Shown here in pieces: positions 38,282 to 48,634 of a stretch of DNA of 55,018 nucleotides. The DNA comes from Balamuthia mandrillaris. Taxonomy: Eukaryota; Discosea; Longamoebia; Balamuthiidae. The notes beneath the pieces are model-generated. The model ran no database searches, was not told the origin of the DNA, and saw nothing but the letters and a program-made list of their open reading frames with translations. The position numbers were made by a program, and so were the translations under genes. The stretch spans positions 1-55,018 of the forward strand of contig JAVKOQ010000340.1 of the NCBI GenBank assembly GCA_031835245.1, written 5' to 3'. The stretch's first letter is position 1. Every line of letters starts with the position of its first letter.

Positions 38282-38360
38282 CATTTGCTTTCTTTCTTGT
38301 AAGAGTTTGAAGGCCAAGTCTTCTTCGAAGAGCAGAAGGGCGCGGCACAAAGGGGAAAAA
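38076..38360. promoter_or_regulatory. Head-to-head spacer of small ORF and NCAPG with one GTCGAC site
   Basis: Contains GTCGAC at 38100-38105 in TTATGGTCGACATTTT. A (CT)n tract at about 38240-38275 follows a TGTGTGTGTG run and may be 5' UTR or a 5' UTR intron of the condensin gene. Regulatory role inferred. Confidence 0.4.
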
Positions 38361-39032
38361 ATGGAAGAAACCCTGGCTGTAATCTTTGGCGAGTGTCAAC
38401 GCACGTTGGCCGTTCACAAACGGTACTGCCGGCAGCTGCGCAAGCTGTGGGCCGAAGCGGACGACAAAGAGGCGTTCTTGCAGCACTTTAGCGCGATGCT
38501 CCACCCCGTTCTGCTCGTGTTCAAACGCGAACCGGCCGCGGAGAGGGTTTGCCAGTTTGTGATCCTGTTCGTGGTCAGCGTCCTCCAGAAGGAGTCCCCC
38601 AAGCAGGGCTGGGCGTTGCTGGAGTACCTGCTGCGGCTGCACGATGTGAAGGACAAAGCCGTTCGTTTCCGTGTTTGCTTCTTGGCGGCTGGCATTGTGA
38701 ATAACATGGACGAGGAAGCCGAAATAGAGTACCTCTTCTTCTCTGTTGTGTTCTCGTTCTCTCTTCTTCTCTTCTCTTTTGCAGTCTGTATCTCTCTAAC
38801 TTGGGCTTGTTGCAGGGAGACTTTGTGGGAGACCTTATCGCAGGCCATGTTGCAGAGAGCGATGGACAAAGTGCCGGTGATACGAGCCACTGCTGTTTCT
38901 GCGTTGTCGCGGCTGCAAAATCCGTTAGATGCGGATGATCCTGTCACCAAACAGTATCTCAAGCTGCTATCTACTGATTCTTCCAAGTTCAGTTTCCTTC
39001 TTTTCTCCTTCTCCTTCGTTGTTTCTCTGTAT

Positions 39033-39082
<50 letters not shown>

Positions 39083-40492
39083 CACCTCGCCCTCATGCCT
39101 CAAAGACTCATCTCTGCTTTCATTTAACAAGAGATGTGCGCAAGGCTGTTTTGGCATGTATCGGCCTATCAAGGATAACTTTGGGGGCCGTCCTCCGTCG
39201 CACGCGGGATGTGAAACCGGATGTTCGCAAGCTGGCCTACCAAACGCTAACCAACAAACTGGGCATGAAGTCTCTTTCCATTGAGCAACGCAACACATTG
39301 GTGACGACCGGTCTTGAAGACCGGGAAGAAGAGGTTCGCGCCGCTTGCGAGGACATGGTTTGCGCTTGGTTCAAAGGAGCAGATGGAGGGCACCCTCTGA
39401 AGCTTTTGGAAGGCTTTGGAGTAGAGCAGTTCTCCAGTGTTGCTGCTGAAAAAGTGGTTCGCTGCTTGCTTCGTCGAAATATGTTGCCTTTGACCGAAGC
39501 ACCAACACGGCCAACAACAGAAGAAGCTGGAACAACAGAGACGAAGCCAGAATCTTGGTTTGCGCTCCCGGACTTGCAAAGAGATATGACCGCCGAACGT
39601 GCTCTTTTGTGGCGTATCACGTGCGAACATTGCAAGCGAACAAAGGTTTGTTCGTTTATTTAAGAGACGCTCTTCTTCCTCTTCTTTGCGGTCCATTTCT
39701 TATTCTTTGCTCTTCCTACAGCAGTTGAATGTGTTGGAAGACTTGCTCCCAGACTTAGCCAAGTTTTGTAGCTTGCTGGCTCGTGCTCATGAACAAGAGC
39801 AAGAATTCAAAATAACTCAACTGCTGTTACTCGCACCGTTGTTTGACTTTTCGGATGAAGCTGGAAGACGTGCTCTCTCTGCTTTGCTTCGTATGTTCTT
39901 TTTATTGAGCAAATGCGCACCTTTTTCAGTTTTTGAGTTCTTAACGTAAACATTCTGTATGCTTCTATTTACAGGTGAAATGCTTGCTGCTCAATGTACG
40001 CCTAATAATTGTGTATCGCCGATATTGTTGCTTCTTCATCTGTTGTGTCAACCGGATGAAGATGAGTACACCAGAATTGTATTCGAAGTTCTGTCTGATG
40101 TAAGAGATCCGCTCGAAGAATTACATAGCGAAGAGTTGGATCAGGCCCGCAAAGAGGCGGAGCAACGTTATGAAGAGTTGATTGACCGCATCGATGAGCT
40201 GAACGACCAAATATCTCGCATGAAAAAGAAACGAAATGGTTCTATTGAAGATTTACAACAGGTTCGTACTGATACAAACAAAACGTCCCAGAAAGCCTAC
40301 AAAAAGTAAGTTTGTATTCACGTTTTTCTTGTAATGGACGTCGTATGAACAGGAATTAGCCCAGTTGCAAGTGGAAGCAGATGGGCTCGAGAACGAACAG
40401 CTTCTGTTTGAAAATATGGAAGATAGCGTCTACTTTCGTTTGTTGCACATCACAGAAGCGTTGTTACAACGTACTCCAAAGGTTAGTTACGA

Positions 40493-40536
<44 letters not shown>

Positions 40537-43512
40537 AGCAAAGAACGAAACTCATACAAACACTTCTTTGTTTAAAAGGATTTGAGGGATGGAAGCATTG
40601 CAGGCCTCTTCCAATCAGTCATCTTTCCAGGAATGCAGTACTCTCTCCCAGAAGTGCGAGAGCTTGCTGTGCGTTGCTTGGGCCTTTATTGTATGCTTGA
40701 CGAGGTACATTTATCTCCCCGAATCTTGTTCTCTCTCTCTCTCTCTCTCTCTCTCTAGTTTAGATGGTTAACACTACCGGTGATTTCTTTTGTGAAGAAT
40801 GCTGCTAAAACGCACCTGCAATTGTTTTTGAAAGTGGTGCAGCATGACGAACCAAATGTCGTCAAAAGTGCGTTAGAGGTGTTGTTTGACTTTATCCTTT
40901 TGTTTCGCTGGACTTTTTCGGACCAACAGGTAGTTTTTCTTCTTTCTCACTCTTCTCGTCGCTGCTTTTTTTCCTCTCACCCCTTTTCTCTCTTCTCTTA
41001 ATAATCTCGTTTCTCTTTTCCGTTCTTCTTTTCTTTCTGTTATTGACGTACGTTTGCATTTTAGGCCGAACAAACATTGGCGAAAGGAGAGGAAGAAAAA
41101 GAACAGCCAACCAACGTCACAACAGAGCAGCTATTACGAGAAGTAATGTTCTGCTTGCAAGGTTTTATCACAGTAGAAGACAGCAACAAAGAAAGAACAT
41201 CAAGCACATTGCGCCGAGTTGCTACAGAAGGTTTTTGCAAGCTGCTCCTTCGCGAGGGAGTTCTTCCCTCCAACTACCATTCCGTCATTCTATCCCAACT
41301 TGTATTGTTGCTCTTCCTCGATACGGCTTCGTCCTCTTCAAGAACAGACGCAGTTAGCAAAGGAGAGGTAGAATCGAAAGAACAAGAAGAAGAAACTACC
41401 TGGAAGCAATGTCTCAGCGCCTTCTTTCCTGCGTACGCCTTTTCTTCCTCGTTACGACAGAACAGAATGGAAAAATCTTTCTTGCCTACCATTCGTGCTC
41501 TCTTTCGAGCCTCGCCTTCTTCGCCGCTCTCAGTTATTCCAATCGTCTCTGTCTGTCAGTTCCTCGTCCACCTCACTGACAGCAGTCGATGCTCTTCGTC
41601 AACCGCTTCTTCTGCCTTGTTGCATGAACGATTAGGAGTGACTATCTTGCAAGAGATATTGGCCAATCCAACAGGTGCTGAAGGCAAACTTCTTCCAAAA
41701 GTTCTTTTGTCGCTCAACGTTGCCTCTCCAAAGGCTAAAACGTCACAAACGAGAGAAGAGGTTGACGAGGAGGAAGCGCAAGAACAGTTGCCGTCACATT
41801 CTTTGTTGTGGATGCACACTCTGGTGGAGAGGGTGAAGAAAGCGATTACCGACAAGAACGCGCTACGATCCCTCGGCAAGTTTGAGACGATGCTCAACGA
41901 TACGATCTATGATGGCTTTGTTCTTGAGGATGCTATCATGGATGAATTGGAGCAGGAGCTGGAAGCACAGATGGCTTCTTGGGAGGCTGAACGCTTTTCA
42001 AACCCTATGACGACGAATGGAAAGAGGGCAACAATGACGAACAAGAAACAGATGACGAAGAAGCAAGGAGAGGGAGTTAGCAGAAAGCTTCGAAGCAAAG
42101 CGACTCACATTGTAGAGGAAGAAGATGAAGAGGAATCCGAGTATAGTGACGGTGGATGGTGCAGTGATGAGGCAGATGAAGATAGTGAAGAAGAAACACG
42201 CAATGCACGAACGGTACCAAGCAGGATGCAGAAGTCTAAGAAACTCCAACCTCAAAAGGGTGAAGAAACAGAAAAAGAACAAGAACAAGAAGAAGAACAA
42301 GAACAAGAACAAGAAACAGAAGCTGAAGAACTAGAGAAAGAAGACGAACAGGCAGAGGTGGAAGAGGAGGAAGAGAAAGAACAGGAAGATGAGGATGCAG
42401 CCACAGACGAAGATGAATATGAAGAAGGCATAGAACAACGACCTGCAAGAGGAAAAAGAGGTTTGGCACGAAATATCAACAAACAACATCGAAAGAGCGA
42501 TACAGAGGACGAAGAGGACGACGAATGGCAAGAAGAGGGAGAAGAAGAAGAAGAGATGATCAAGGAACCTATCAAAAAACCAAAGAGAGTCGCCGCGAAG
42601 AGAAACGCTCAACGCAAAGCAAGAGAGAAGAATATCATAGAAACTCAACCAGAACCCAAAAAGGTTGATGCAGTCAAAGTCAAGAAAATGGCTCAGGTCA
42701 GCGATGAGATCACGCAACTCCTGAACGACAGTGACGAAGAAAGCAATGAAGAGGAGAAAGGAGAACACCATAAGATATCCGTTGCTACTTCTTCCAACAC
42801 CACAATTAAGAAAGAGGAAAAGAACAAGAAACAGGTTCCTGTTCGTCGTTCGGCTTCTTCTCAAAGCGACAACAGCATAAAGGAGAAGGATAAGTTGTCA
42901 CAAAACGAAAAGAAACGAATAACAGCAACAAAACCGACCCAACGACAGAAGAAGCCTTCGCTTTCTCCTTCCTATTCTTCGCCATCAACAAAAGAAGAGA
43001 AGCATGGACAAAAAGCAGCAACGAAGAAGAAACACGATCCTATTGCAAAAACAACAACAAAGAAATCGTCAACGGCATCACTTCGTCCTTCTCGTGCAGA
43101 AGTCTCACCTAAACAAAGCACTGCAGCAACAAAACAATCCACCACCTCAAAGCCTTCTTCTTCAGGAAAAAGTACTCGAGCAACAGCACCAGTATCTCGT
43201 CCACCAACAAAGACAACAAAGCGAACCTCCAATAACAACAAAGAGGCGAAATCAGTTGTCGCGAAAGTACCTTCCAAGTCTACCTCCAACGAAAACGCAT
43301 TACCAAACCAATCCTCTTCCGTTTCTACTGCCACCAAAAAGCAAATTCCTTCATCCTCTTCTGCAACTTCATCCACTTCCAAAATGAAGCCGAAGCTTTC
43401 CTCAACAACATCAACGGTAACGACAGCAAAAACAAAGAAGAGCAAAGAGGAAGAGATAGCACGTGTTAGTTCGGAGATAGAACAATTATTGTTAGATGAT
43501 GAACAAGATTGA
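38361..43512 (+). CDS. NCAPG: Condensin complex subunit 3 / CAP-G (HEAT-repeat) with long acidic tail
   Basis: HEAT-repeat subunit of condensin I, binding DNA together with the kleisin CAP-H during mitotic chromosome compaction. The start at 38361 (MEETLAVIFGECQRTL) is followed by the family signature VFKREPAAERVCQFV. Further phrases are DVKDKAVRFRVCFLAAGIVN, DKVPVIRATAVSALSRLQ, DPVTKQYLKLLSTDSS, DVRKAVLACIGLSRITLGAV then LRRTRDVKPDVRKLAYQ, and LREVMFCLQGF. A coiled coil lies at 40130-40290. The last exon (about 41065-43512) includes a very long tail: alternating Glu-rich blocks (42100-42580), then Lys/Ser/Thr-rich sequence, ending RVSSEIEQLLLDDEQD. A near copy of that end motif occurs at 42691. 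About ten introns; one (40483-40580) has a GA tract on the sense strand, the reverse of the rule here. Confidence 0.92.
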
Positions 43513-43605
43513 ATCAGACAAAAACATTTGTTTCAAGCTACGCTAAGAAAGCAACTGTGACAGAGTAAAGACCATGTTCTGCGAATGCGTTTCTGGTCAT
43601 ACCTA

Positions 43606-43672
43606 TCAACATATTTCCGCTTCGCCTGCTTCCTCGCTCATTCGAGTCTGCATTTGTTCGTACGTTATACGT

Positions 43673-43710
<38 letters not shown>

Positions 43711-46181
43711 AGAGCTACCGAAGAGGGTAAAGAAGACTTTGACCATGCGACGACGGTTGGTGGAAGAAGGGACGTAAGGCTCCCATCTGTTGATTTGAAT
43801 GCTTCCTGTTGGTATCGAAAGCAGTGCGTGCATTGCCTCTCTCCATTTTCTATCACGTTGCTCCTTTTGATTGTGTTTGTTGATCAGTCAGCGTCAATGT
43901 TAAAGTTAAAAAAAAACAGAAACAGCCAAACGAGGAACCTCAGGAAGAGCTTCCAAAGTCATCCACATGGCCACCGATCCAATCTTTTGATGCTTTGCAA
44001 CACATTTCCAATCGTTCAGACACAGCTGCTCGGGGCCACACTCTCCACAACTGCCGTTACATCCGTCATCCCCACAACCTTTTTCTTGACAGTCAGCGAC
44101 ACACTGGCAGGTTTTCGTTTCCTCGTTGCAAGTTTCAGCGGCGCTTGGACACTGACATTCCCCACCACAACCATCTGCAATGCCACAAGAAGAACCATCC
44201 TCATTGCTACACTGAGGAGTACAGACGCACTGTCCATTCTCTTCACAATGTTTTCCTGTGCGTGTTCCCGCTTGTTACCGTTGTTCGCCGAAAGGAGGTG
44301 GACACTGACACCAGAGCCGGGAAGGAGGCCTACCTTCGGGACATCCACCACAAGTTCCGCCACAGCCGTCCGGCCCACATTCCCTTCCTTGACATGATGC
44401 CACACAAGTACGCATGCACCGCTGGTTCGAGTTGCAACTCTCTAAGGAACTGCATTCCCCACATACTCCTGTTGGCGAGTCAGTGTGAATGACATTTCCA
44501 TGAGCAAATACAAGCCCCGTACCTCCGCAACCATCAGGCCCACATTCCTTTGCTATGCAACTTGGAGTGCACACACAGGCGCCAGAGACAGTACAATGTT
44601 GTCCAGTTTGGCAGGAGCCGCACGAACCGCCACAACCATCTGGCCCACAGTCTTTTTCCCCACAATGTGGAATACAATGATGAACATCCGCTTGTTCTGC
44701 AGCACAATGTTAAGATCACTCAATGTAACAGCTAAAACAAATCTAAAGGAACAGAAATAAGATTACCATCACATGCAACACCTTGCCATCCCTCTCCACA
44801 TACGCAGCTGTGGCCAAAGTCGCATTGGCCATGCACACAAGGTGGGTCACATTGGATGTCGAACGTTACTTTGTTATTGTCGTAGTTGCTTTCATGAATG
44901 AGTTGCAACGGGTTTGTCACAAGCTCAAGAACATAGTCGCCCAACGGAAGGTCAGTCACGTCTATCCATTGGCAGTCCAGGCTGGCTGGGTAGCTGTTTT
45001 TATATCTTTCGATGTAAAGAAGAATAAATGAATGATAAGAGAGAGGAAACTAAGTACATGTCGGCCCATCCTGCTTGAATGCCCTGATGTTTTTCATTGT
45101 ACTGTCGAACAGCGTTAAAGGGCGTTCCTCGATCCCATCGGTAGCTATCCACCACCGTAGAGCCGCTCTTGAAGCCATGGGCTGTCAAGTTGGTCAAAGT
45201 CTTGTGGCGAAGCGTGAACTCCGAAAAGTGATCAAAGTGTGGATGGTTATGACATATGTGCCAAACATACTAAGGTAAACAAGATTGTAAGTAACAAGAG
45301 ATTGAGCTACATAGGAGAGCAGTTAACTTTGTCCAGATAATCACCAGGGTCACCAATCAAAAGATCTGCGTTACTGCGCCAGATGAGTGTGAGCTAATTG
45401 AAAACAAAACAAGAAAGCCAAAAGGATGCGAAGTATAACAGACCCAATGTTGTCTGTTCTCATGGGAAAGCGTAGCAACTTGCGGTGTCCAGGTTTCGTA
45501 CATCCTGCATCCACCGCGCAGTGACACTCTGGAAAAGTTTGCCACTCCACATAGGGCCTAAACCGATGCAAACTTGGTACCAAATCCGGCGACTCTTTTG
45601 TTAATTTGAGACAGAGAAAAGGATGCTTATGAGCGGAGAGAGAGGGGAAGATAGAACCACAGAGGCCTAGAAAGAGATAGTTACCTCCATGCTGGCAAAG
45701 GTCGCTATGAGGGGGGCATACGCAATGACCGTCCAGCGTACAAATGGGCTTCGAATAGTACCTTCTTGCGAACAGCTTCTCACAAAGCCTGCCCGTCCAC
45801 CCAGAATTGCATACACACTGAGTCACTCCGTCTATAAAGAGGGATGAATACAAGGATTAGACAAAGAACAACGATGGAGCGAGTGCTCATACCGATCGTT
45901 CTGCAGTCCCCATGAACACAATTGCATTGTTTGATTGTACAGTTCACCCCCGACCATCCCTCGTCACATACGCACTGCCCGTTGGTGGAGCATGTGCCGT
46001 GAAAGTCGCAGTACACGCTACACCCTGTAACAGATCAATGTGAACTCGCAGAAAAGAACTCGTTCAAGCAGTGAATACAAACGATGGTTGCTTGGACAAT
46101 GTGGATTGTTTGCAAACTGCCCGTGCACGACAGCACCGATCCAAAGACCGCCACCACCAACCACCTCAGCGTTATCCCCAT
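43606..46181 (-). CDS. Secreted lysyl oxidase with EGF-like and Cys-rich CGPDGCGG repeats
   Basis: Copper amine oxidase expected to oxidise lysines on extracellular or surface proteins. The start at 46181 encodes a signal peptide (MGITLRWLVVVAVFGSVLSC). EGF-like modules follow (YCDFHGTCSTNGQCVCDEGW, 46010-45930; CVCNSGWTGRLCEK near 45800). The LOX catalytic domain (about 45600-44850) has PDLVPSLHRF, HRKLLRFPMRTDN, the copper site WHICHNHPHFDHF (H-x-C-H-x-H-x-H), a Lys in HGFKSGS at the position of the LTQ lysine, a Tyr in GWADIYKN at the position of the LTQ tyrosine, and LDCQWIDVTDLPLGDYVLEL. Another EGF and at least four Cys-rich repeats (ECGPDGCGG, GCGDDGCNG) follow. A 78-nt intron near 44260-44335 is a multiple of three and contains a stop. 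The 3' end is uncertain: I favour two more small exons to 43606, but a stop at 43906 is possible. Confidence 0.83.
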
Positions 46182-46416
46182 CTTTCTGGTTTTAAAACAA
46201 AAAAAAAAATGAAGAAGAGATGTTTTTTTTCTTCATTCTTTGTTGAAGCGGCACGATGTTTACAAATAAGGTAAGTGTTTGGTGATTTGTCCTTTTTAAG
46301 ATCTTGATGAGAATTTTTATTGAAATTTACCGTGAAAAGTTCACAAAAATATTCAAAATATTTTTTTTGTGGAATAAAAAAAAAGAAAAGAAAAGAAAAA
46401 GAGACTATCGACCATA
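46182..46416. other. Divergent spacer, lysyl oxidase / Rab34-like gene
   Basis: 235 bp, AT-rich, with A and T runs (46200-46240, 46355-46400). It likely holds both promoters. No GTCGAC site is seen here. Confidence 0.45.
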
Positions 46417-46904
46417 ATGGCGGCTGCTTCCCAGACAAAGAGAACCACCAGAAGGATCAACGCCTTTCCACCTCCTGGCGAAGGGGTGTCCATGACGTAC
46501 GTTTTTTTTTTGTTTTTAGGCCTTTTTTGGAGGATCAACGACGTTCACTCACTCACTCGCTCCCCCCCCAACGACCCATCAGACAACTGACCACAGACTT
46601 TCATGAGAGCTTGAAAAAGATGTGCAGTGAAGCGGATCGTACTCCCATTGGGTTCGTTCGTCCTCCTCTTCTTTGTTTTTTTTTTCATCTCCAACAAAAA
46701 AAAAAAAAAGAGAAGGAATACCAGCACAAGGAGAGAAGGTGATCGTGGTGGGCGACCAGTCGGTTGGCAAGACGAGCCTCATTCGACGGTTCTGTGAGGG
46801 AGACTTTGCCAACAAGTACAAAGCCACCGTGGGCGTGGACTTTGTCTACCAGAAATACAAAATACTCAACCAGGACTTTACTCTTCACATGTACCTCTTT
46901 GCTT

Positions 46905-46953
<49 letters not shown>

Positions 46954-47855
46954 CTCTCCTCCCCTCTGTTCTCTCTCTCTCTCTGTTCTCTCTCCCTCTG
47001 TTCTCTCTACTCTCTGTTCTCTCTATCTTCTCTCTCCGTTCTGGTCTCTCACGCTCTTTTAACAAACCTTTTCTCTTTCTCTCTTTTACGTTCTTGTTCT
47101 CTCTTTCTGTCTTTTTTTTTTCAGATGGGATACCGCTGGTAAACTTTGATGGTTTCAACCCTCCTGTGTTCTTGCTTTATCCTTATCTTCTATTTGTTGT
47201 TCAAACGAAAAAACAGGACAAGAACAGTTTCGTTGCATATCAAGGTCTTATTTCAGAGGAGCGGCAGCCACCATTCTCTGCTTTGACCTCTCCAGGCCAT
47301 CCAGCTTTGAGAACTGCAGCCTATGGGTCAACGAAGTGCTGCAAGAAGTGGAGTTGGGTCACAAAATATTTTTGGCTGGCCTAAAAGGAGATTTAAAGGT
47401 TTCTTTCTCTTCTCGTTCATACTGCTTCTTTCTTTCCTTCTAAGAGAAAACGTTTTCTCTTTTGTAGCATGCAGTGGATCATTCAACCGTTAAACGTTGG
47501 GCAACTGAGATAGGAGCTGAGTATTGGGAAGTCAGCGCTAAAGAAGGTTCTCTTCTCTCTTCGTTTGCTCGCCTCGCTCCCTGCTTTTAACACCGAGAAA
47601 AAAAGATCACAACGTGGAGCGGTTGTTTGACAGAGTTGCAGTGGCGTTGTTTGAGCAGAGCATGATCGTCTTCCAACAAAAGGCCAAAGCAAAGGCCAAC
47701 TCTTCCAACGATTCTCCTTTTCGAGGTATTTCTCACTTTGGTTTTTTTTTCTCTCTTCTTTCTTTTTCTCATTTCTTTTTTCTTTCTTTCAAACAAAAGC
47801 AAAAGAGAACACCCAAAACAAAAGTGCAGAAGGAAGTGGCTACTGTTGTTCATAA
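46417..47855 (+). CDS. Rab34/Rab36-like small GTPase
   Basis: Membrane-traffic GTPase. The start at 46417 gives an 80-residue N-terminal extension ([20 protein letters not shown]; then [20 protein letters not shown]), of the kind seen in Rab34/36. G1 is [12 protein letters not shown], followed by [21 protein letters not shown]3 (WDTAGQEQF) is split: a 14-nt exon (47125-47138) supplies most of WDTAG, and the next exon starts at 47217 with [19 protein letters not shown]4 reads GLKGDLK, not the usual NKxD; the Rab34/36 group also departs here (KKD). G5 is EYWEVSAKE. The C-terminus, GSGYCCS, offers a CCX-type prenylation site. About eight exons. A long (CT)n tract with CTGTT variants fills the intron at 46892-47124. 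Confidence 0.86.
46905..47050. repeat. (CT)n with CTGTT / CTCCCT variants in a Rab34-like intron
   Basis: Begins as perfect CT (about 46908-46947) and decays into CTGTTCTCTCT units up to about 47050. It lies on the sense strand directly upstream of the 14-nt exon that encodes the WDTAG motif. Confidence 0.9.
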
Positions 47856-48005
47856 CGTAAACGAAAAAACATATTATTTAAAAATGCTCTTTGCTTTGCG
47901 CGTGTCCCTTCAGAGACAACAGAGAGCTGTTCCCACAAAAACTAAATCGTAACAAAAAAAAAAGAATCCAAACAAACCATCCTCAAGCCACTCTTTCGTT
48001 TCAAC

Positions 48006-48591
48006 CTAGCTAAACCTCAACACACATTTCAATCCAAAATGATCTGATGGAAAGACGACTCTTTCCACTTCCACATCTTCGTCTTCGTCTCCATCTTCAT
48101 TGTTCTCTTCTGCTTCCTCCTTCATCTTTGCGTCCTCCATTTTCTTCCTCACGGACTCTACTTCTCCGTCTTCGTCATCCAACAACAAACCATCCGCCCG
48201 ATCTCTCTTCATCCTCATTTCTCTCTCCTCTCTCTCCTCTCTCCTCTTCTGACTCCTTTTGATGACGCTCCTCCACACAATCGGCTCCGTTCCAAACATC
48301 TCCACAAAGCACGGCTGCCACGTTTTGGAGCGAACGAGAATACGATCGAAACGTCGGCTCTTGCCAGTCGTTGTGGTCTTACTGGCGGTTGTGTTTCGCT
48401 CGACGTCAAAAGTGTATCCCTTTTCAGAGGGACGGAGAGCCAACCACACGTCCTTAAAGTCGTCGCGGATGATATCGTTTTCATCGCCGTCGCCAAAGTT
48501 GAAGTCGCCCAAGAGAATGCAGTCCGTTTGTTGTTGCTCTCCTCCCGTCCCTGCTTTTACTTTGGAAAAAAAAGCTCTTCGCTTAGTTTCA

Positions 48592-48634
<43 letters not shown>

